NCBI GenBank assembly: GCA_003242685.1 | Contig: QGVD01000001.1 | Span: forward strand, 62,001-126,000 | DNA length: 64,000 nt | Source of the DNA: Pseudomonadota bacterium | GTDB taxonomy: Bacteria; Pseudomonadota; Gammaproteobacteria; Steroidobacterales; Steroidobacteraceae | Direction: 5' to 3' | In this document: piece after piece, positions 60,669-64,000 of the stretch | Layout: every line of letters begins with the position of its first letter | Position numbering within the stretch: the stretch's first letter is position 1 | The notes under the pieces: generated by a model | What the model saw: only the letters and a program-made list of their open reading frames with translations | The model's database searches: none | What the model was told of the DNA's origin: nothing | Translations under genes and position numbers: made by a program

Positions 60669-62030
60669 ATGTCCAACGCCGTATTGGGGCTGCGACTGAA
60701 GCAGCAGCTCACTCTGACGCCCCGGCTGCAGCAGTCGGTGAAACTGCTGCAACTGTCGGCACTCGAGTGTGTGCAAGAACTGCACCAGGCAATCGCGCAG
60801 AATCCCTTCCTCGAGGAGGTGACTGACGCGCCGGAAACGCACGCACAGGCGGAGGATTCGGCCGAGGGGACGAGCGTCACCGAGCTCGATTTCTCCGGCC
60901 CGGGCTCCGGTGCAGCCGGCTCGGACGATACGCCGGACTGGACGGAATGGACGGCCTCGCCGTCGACGCTGCACGACTCGCTGCGCGAGCAGCTCCTGCT
61001 GCTCGGCCTGTCGGAGCGCGACTATGCGCTCGCCAACCTCGTGGTCGACGCGCTCGACGAGGACGGCTACCTGCGCCAGCCGCTCGAGGACCTCGCTGCG
61101 CTCACGCCCGGCGTGGAGCCGGGCGAGCTCGAGACGGCGCTGCGCATCGTGCAGACGCTCGAGCCCACCGGTGTCGCGGCGCGCGATCTCTCCGAATGTC
61201 TCGCCCTGCAGCTCCAGTCGATGGAACGCGACACACCGGGACGCGATCTCGCGCTCCGCATCGTGCAGGGCAAGCTCGAGCTCGTGGCGTCGCGCGACCA
61301 CAGCCGCCTGCAGGAAGCGCTGGGCTGCAGCGCCGGAGAGCTGCGCACGGCAATCGAGCTGATCCGCGGTCTCGATCCGCGCCCCGGCTCGAAGGTCGGC
61401 AGCTTCGAGCCGCGCGCGATCGTGCCCGACGTCATCGTGCGCAAGGAGAAGAAGCGCTGGGTCGTCTCGATCAACTCGGCGATCTATCCGCGCATCCGCG
61501 TGAACCAGCAGTACGCCGAGCAGTTCCGCCACGCGCGCGAAGGCGACACACAGCTCCTCGCGCAGCATCTGCAGGAGGCGCGCTGGCTCGTGCGCAATCT
61601 CGAACAGCGCTTCCTCACGATCCAGCGCGTGGCGGAGGCGGTAGTCGCGCGTCAACGCAACTTCTTCGAGTACGGCGATCTCGCGATGCGACCGCTCACG
61701 CTGCGCGAGATCGCGGACGAGCTCGGCCTGCACGAGTCGACGGTCTCGCGCGCGACGAGCCACAAGTACATGGCGACGCCGCGCGGCGTGATTCCGTTCA
61801 AGCGCTTCTTCTCGCGTCAGCTCGCGACGACGAGCGGCGGCTCGTGCTCCGCGACGGCGATCCGTGCGCTGCTGCGCGAGTTCATCGCCGCGGAGGATCG
61901 CCGCAATCCGCTCTCGGACGTGCAGCTCACCGAGCTGCTCGCGAACCGCGGCGTGAAGGTCGCGCGGCGCACGGTCACGAAGTACCGCCGCTCGATGCAG
62001 CTTCCGGCCGTCGACTTCCGCCGCGCGTGA
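60669..62030 (+). CDS. rpoN: RNA polymerase sigma-54 factor (second-copy type)
   Basis: A 453-aa sigma-54: region I is Gln/Leu-rich (LRLKQQLTLTPRLQQSVKLL), an acidic region II is at about 55-90, then the core-binding domain, an HTH (LTLREIADELGLHESTVSRA) and the RpoN box ARRTVTKYRR (432-441), where the usual ARRTVAKYRE has changed at two places. The start is set by GAGGAAC and by the promoter at 60615. It is not next to lptB, hpf or ptsN, so I take it for a paralogue of a housekeeping rpoN located elsewhere. With its own -24/-12 promoter and the promoters nearby, it is the likely driver of a local regulon. Confidence 0.92.
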   Translation: MSNAVLGLRLKQQLTLTPRLQQSVKLLQLSALECVQELHQAIAQNPFLEEVTDAPETHAQAEDSAEGTSVTELDFSGPGSGAAGSDDTPDWTEWTASPSTLHDSLREQLLLLGLSERDYALANLVVDALDEDGYLRQPLEDLAALTPGVEPGELETALRIVQTLEPTGVAARDLSECLALQLQSMERDTPGRDLALRIVQGKLELVASRDHSRLQEALGCSAGELRTAIELIRGLDPRPGSKVGSFEPRAIVPDVIVRKEKKRWVVSINSAIYPRIRVNQQYAEQFRHAREGDTQLLAQHLQEARWLVRNLEQRFLTIQRVAEAVVARQRNFFEYGDLAMRPLTLREIADELGLHESTVSRATSHKYMATPRGVIPFKRFFSRQLATTSGGSCSATAIRALLREFIAAEDRRNPLSDVQLTELLANRGVKVARRTVTKYRRSMQLPAVDFRRA

Positions 62031-62049
62031 ACGCGCGCGGCGGCGCGCA

Positions 62050-62913
62050 CTACGGGCCCTGCCGCGTGCGCCCGGCCGCGGCGCCGCTCTCCGTACCCTG
62101 CCCGCGCGTTTCGCTCCGCTCCTGCTGCGGCCGCTGCACGCGGATGCGGTTGTCGATGTCCTGCACGCCCGGACACGCGTCGACGAGATCCTCGATCGCG
62201 TGCTTCATGTAGCGCTCGGGCACCGTGCCCTCCAGCGTCACCCTGCCGGCCTGCACTTCGATCGTGACCTCGCTCGAGTCGATGTGCTCCGCCTGCATGA
62301 GACGCTCGCAGATGTCTTCCTTCAGTCTCTCATCGGAGCGCTGATAGCCCTTCGGGCCGCGGCGGGCCGTCGTGCCCGACATGCCCTGCGGCGGCGCCTG
62401 CATCCCACCCCACGAGCCGCCGGGGCCGGCACCGTAGCCGTAGTCGCCCGTGGTGCCGTGGCCGCCGTAGCTGCCGCTCCCGCGAAAGTCCTGTCCGCCG
62501 TAACCGCGCGCCTCGCGCTCACGCTCCGCGCCCCACCGGAATCCGCCGCGCCGACCCGGATCGAATGGACCCGATTGACCCAGGCCTTCGCGCTGACCCC
62601 AGACGGGGCCGTACGGACCCTCGCCGCCGTAAGCTCGCCCGCCGTACTGGCCCTCGCCTTCGTATCCGCCGAAGCCGGATGCGCCGTACCGGCTGCCGCC
62701 CGAGCCCATGCCGCCGAAGTCCTGACCCTGTCGATAGCGCGAGCCCTGCCAGTAGCGGCTCGTGCCGGGCTGTTGCGGTTCCCCGCTGCCGTACGACCGG
62801 GTTTTCCGCAAGGCTTCGTTGCCCGGATGGAAATCGCGTGCGGATTCCTGGCGCTCGCCCTCGCCGTTGTCGTTTCCCCGTCGATACGGGCGATCCTCGT
62901 CGCGTGGATTCAT
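62050..62913 (-). CDS. BON-domain protein with Gly/Tyr/Arg-rich N-terminus
   Basis: A 287-aa protein. Residues 1-200 are low-complexity, Gly/Tyr/Arg/Gln-rich and probably disordered (many GYG, YGG and GGR repeats). Residues about 205-275 form a BON domain (RLKEDICERLMQAEHIDSSE, then IEVQAGRVTLEGTVPERYMK and CPGVQDIDNRIRV), usually a phospholipid- or membrane-binding module in stress proteins such as OsmY. There is no signal peptide, so the cytoplasmic side is likely. A weak -24/-12-like sequence lies at 62960-62975. It is convergent with rpoN. Confidence 0.85.
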   Translation of the reverse strand: MNPRDEDRPYRRGNDNGEGERQESARDFHPGNEALRKTRSYGSGEPQQPGTSRYWQGSRYRQGQDFGGMGSGGSRYGASGFGGYEGEGQYGGRAYGGEGPYGPVWGQREGLGQSGPFDPGRRGGFRWGAEREREARGYGGQDFRGSGSYGGHGTTGDYGYGAGPGGSWGGMQAPPQGMSGTTARRGPKGYQRSDERLKEDICERLMQAEHIDSSEVTIEVQAGRVTLEGTVPERYMKHAIEDLVDACPGVQDIDNRIRVQRPQQERSETRGQGTESGAAAGRTRQGP

Positions 62914-62959
62914 CGTGCTGCCCTTTCCATGTGCGTGTGCCGATCGAGCGCGCTCGCGT

Positions 62960-62975
62960 TGCGCCGTCCCTGCCT
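62960..62975 (-). promoter_or_regulatory. Weak sigma-54-like promoter of the BON gene
   Basis: Minus strand reads AGGCAGGGACGGCGCA: spacing correct, but the -12 is GCGCA and poor. Listed only because of its position. Confidence 0.25.
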
Positions 62976-63002
62976 GCGCGCGATGACGATCCGCGAGAAA
63001 GT

Positions 63003-63028
63003 CCGGACGGTGTGTGCGCACCGTCCGG
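63003..63028 (-). terminator. Perfect hairpin between the Arg-rich and BON genes
   Basis: CCGGACGGTG (63003-63012) and CACCGTCCGG (63019-63028) form a perfect 10-bp stem with a 6-nt loop. On the minus strand it is followed by ACTTTCTC, a poor U-tract. It may end transcription of the Arg-rich gene. Confidence 0.5.
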
Positions 63029-63085
63029 TGGAGCTACGGGAGATTCGTATCGCGATCGACGGAATGCGGCGTCGCCGCCTCGACG

Positions 63086-63559
63086 CTAGAGCGGAAGGTA
63101 CTGACTGCCGCCGATGCGGCTCGTCAGCGAACGCCGCGTCGCCGTCGTACCCGGCTGACGGCTCGCCGTGCGCGCCTGACGACCTTTCGCGGTGACTGCG
63201 CGCTTCATGCGCCGTCCCGTCGCTGTCGCCGTCCGCCGCGTCGCTCTGAGCGACGTCTGCCCTCCCCTAGCCGATCTCGCGGCGCGTTTCGTGCGCGCCG
63301 TCCGCGCAGCGCCGGCGCGGACTCTTCCGCCAGTCGCTCTGCGGCGCGCGCCACGCGCCGTCTTCGTTCTGCCGCCTGCGCGGCGTGCAGCGATGCGGCT
63401 CGTGCCGCGACGCGAAGTGCCGCGTGCCGTTCGAGCGGCTGCACGGCGTGCGCCTGCCGTGCGACGTGTACCGCGTCCTGCCGTTCCCCCGCGACGCGCT
63501 CCTGCGCTGCCGTCCTGTTGTGAAGTTGCGCGGCTTCTCGATGTCGATTGTCGCGGCAT
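63086..63559 (-). CDS. Arg-rich histone-like basic protein
   Basis: A 157-aa protein composed almost wholly of Arg, Ala, Gly, Thr and Ser, with about a third Arg (for example GRGTRRTAGARRAAARTARG). Such proteins resemble bacterial histone-H1-like or AlgP-type nucleoid proteins that compact DNA. Composition this extreme makes gene calling risky, but a strong sigma-54-type promoter (63600-63615) and a ribosome-binding site (AGGGGAAG) precede its ATG. It might protect DNA in stationary or stressed cells. Confidence 0.65.
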   Translation of the reverse strand: MPRQSTSRSRATSQQDGSAGARRGGTAGRGTRRTAGARRAAARTARGTSRRGTSRIAARRAGGRTKTARGARRRATGGRVRAGAARTARTKRAARSARGGQTSLRATRRTATATGRRMKRAVTAKGRQARTASRQPGTTATRRSLTSRIGGSQYLPL

Positions 63560-63599
63560 GTGCTTCCCCTGTAGTGAGTGAGACTTGCAAATGCAGTGC

Positions 63600-63615
63600 A
63601 GCAAGATGAGTGCCC
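63600..63615 (-). promoter_or_regulatory. Sigma-54-type (-24/-12) promoter (Arg-rich protein)
   Basis: Minus strand reads GGGCACTCATCTTGCT: GGCAC, exact spacing and a full TTGCT. The predicted start near 63589 gives a 30-nt leader. Confidence 0.78.
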
Positions 63616-63690
63616 GCGCGCGACATCTGCCGCACGCGGAGCACTCTCGCACTTCGTTCGAACGCCGAAGTCGACCGACGGTCCGCTGAT

Positions 63691-64000
63691 TCAGCGCAGC
63701 GTGGCTTCGCCTTCGGTCGGGCCCTGCGCGAAGCGTCCGGCGTTGTCCGAGAAGACGATCTCGACGCGCCGGTTCTGCTGGCGTCCCTCGGCGGTCGCGT
63801 TGTTCGCGACGGGATAGCCTTCTCCGCGACCCACGACCTGGAAGCGGCCGGGCTCGATGCCGCGCATGCGCAGCGCATCGGCGACGGACTGTGCACGCCG
63901 CTCCGAAAGCCGCAGGTTGTATTCCTCGGAGCCGCGGCTGTCGGTGTGGCCTTCGACGATCACGCGAGTTCCCGCGTTCTCGCGCAGGAACTCGGCGACG
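63691..64000 (-). CDS. OmpA-family C-terminal domain protein (partial)
   Basis: The last 102 codons of an OmpA/MotB-like peptidoglycan-binding protein, cut at the window edge. The visible part has VEGHTDSRGSEEYNLRLSER and RRAQSVADALRMRGI, with the Asp and Arg residues that bind diaminopimelate, then GRGEGYPVANNATAEGRQQN and RRVEIVFSDN. The N-terminus (lipoprotein, barrel or linker) is not in the window. It anchors the outer membrane to the cell wall. Its promoter lies outside, so I cannot say whether it is in the sigma-54 group. Confidence 0.85.
   Translation of the reverse strand, partial: VAEFLRENAGTRVIVEGHTDSRGSEEYNLRLSERRAQSVADALRMRGIEPGRFQVVGRGEGYPVANNATAEGRQQNRRVEIVFSDNAGRFAQGPTEGEATLR

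Overview
The window reads as a high-GC Gram-negative proteobacterium, most likely a gammaproteobacterium of the Steroidobacteraceae type. That placement is an inference from gene content: TonB-dependent receptors, paired carotenoid-cleavage oxygenases, PQQ dehydrogenases with c-type heme domains, DUF6152 and DUF6644-type genes, and an OFA-family transporter. I see no rRNA, tRNA, CRISPR array, phage module or insertion sequence.

Layout. (A) 0.1-9.5 kb: an MFS transporter, then a leftward run of envelope and stress genes (7550 back to 1802: membrane anchors, SRPBCC protein, zinc dehydrogenase, cardiolipin synthase), a rightward small protein plus receiver, and a KAS III-like enzyme. (B) 9.7-14.5 kb: hemJ, a small protein, and tandem DUF6644-like and DUF6152-like secreted or membrane proteins. 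(C) 13.5-38 kb: a catabolic island. One leftward cluster holds a LigW-like amidohydrolase, a TonB receptor, a carotenoid/stilbene oxygenase, a 99-aa Tat protein, a 1000-aa triple NTF2-like/esterase fusion and a secreted protein. Next come two convergent paralogous PQQ dehydrogenases, formate-THF ligase, a serine hydrolase, a second (Tat-exported) oxygenase, a GST and a second TonB receptor. The gene set would fit outer-membrane uptake and periplasmic cleavage and oxidation of a lignin-, stilbene- or carotenoid-derived compound, with C1 recovery; the substrate is unknown. (D) 37.4-46.6 kb: TerC, a CNNM-type protein, a PhoPQ-related hydrolase, a ZIP transporter, a PAP2 phosphatase, egtB-egtD and apt. 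(E) 46.7-64 kb: ferritin-like protein, a YqjD/E/K-like operon, a sensor kinase with two response regulators, a SemiSWEET, hemerythrin, an NtrC-type activator, an antiporter, DUF2383- and DUF4142-type proteins, a hybrid kinase, rpoN, a BON protein, an Arg-rich basic protein and an OmpA C-terminus.

The main signal is not a single gene. Reading intergenic regions on both strands, I find at least fifteen -24/-12 (sigma-54) promoter sequences with the exact GG-N10-GC spacing, correctly oriented in front of genes in regions A, B, D and E. I noticed none in front of the island genes in C. One lies directly upstream of rpoN itself, and rpoN is not in its usual lptB-rpoN-hpf setting. Another drives a roughly 150-nt transcript that ends in a strong intrinsic terminator and has no contained ORF, a candidate sigma-54-dependent small RNA. 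Together with the NtrC-type activator, these suggest a locally clustered, self-amplifying RpoN2 stress regulon covering iron/oxygen storage, ergothioneine synthesis, envelope proteins, ion transport and several unknown small proteins.
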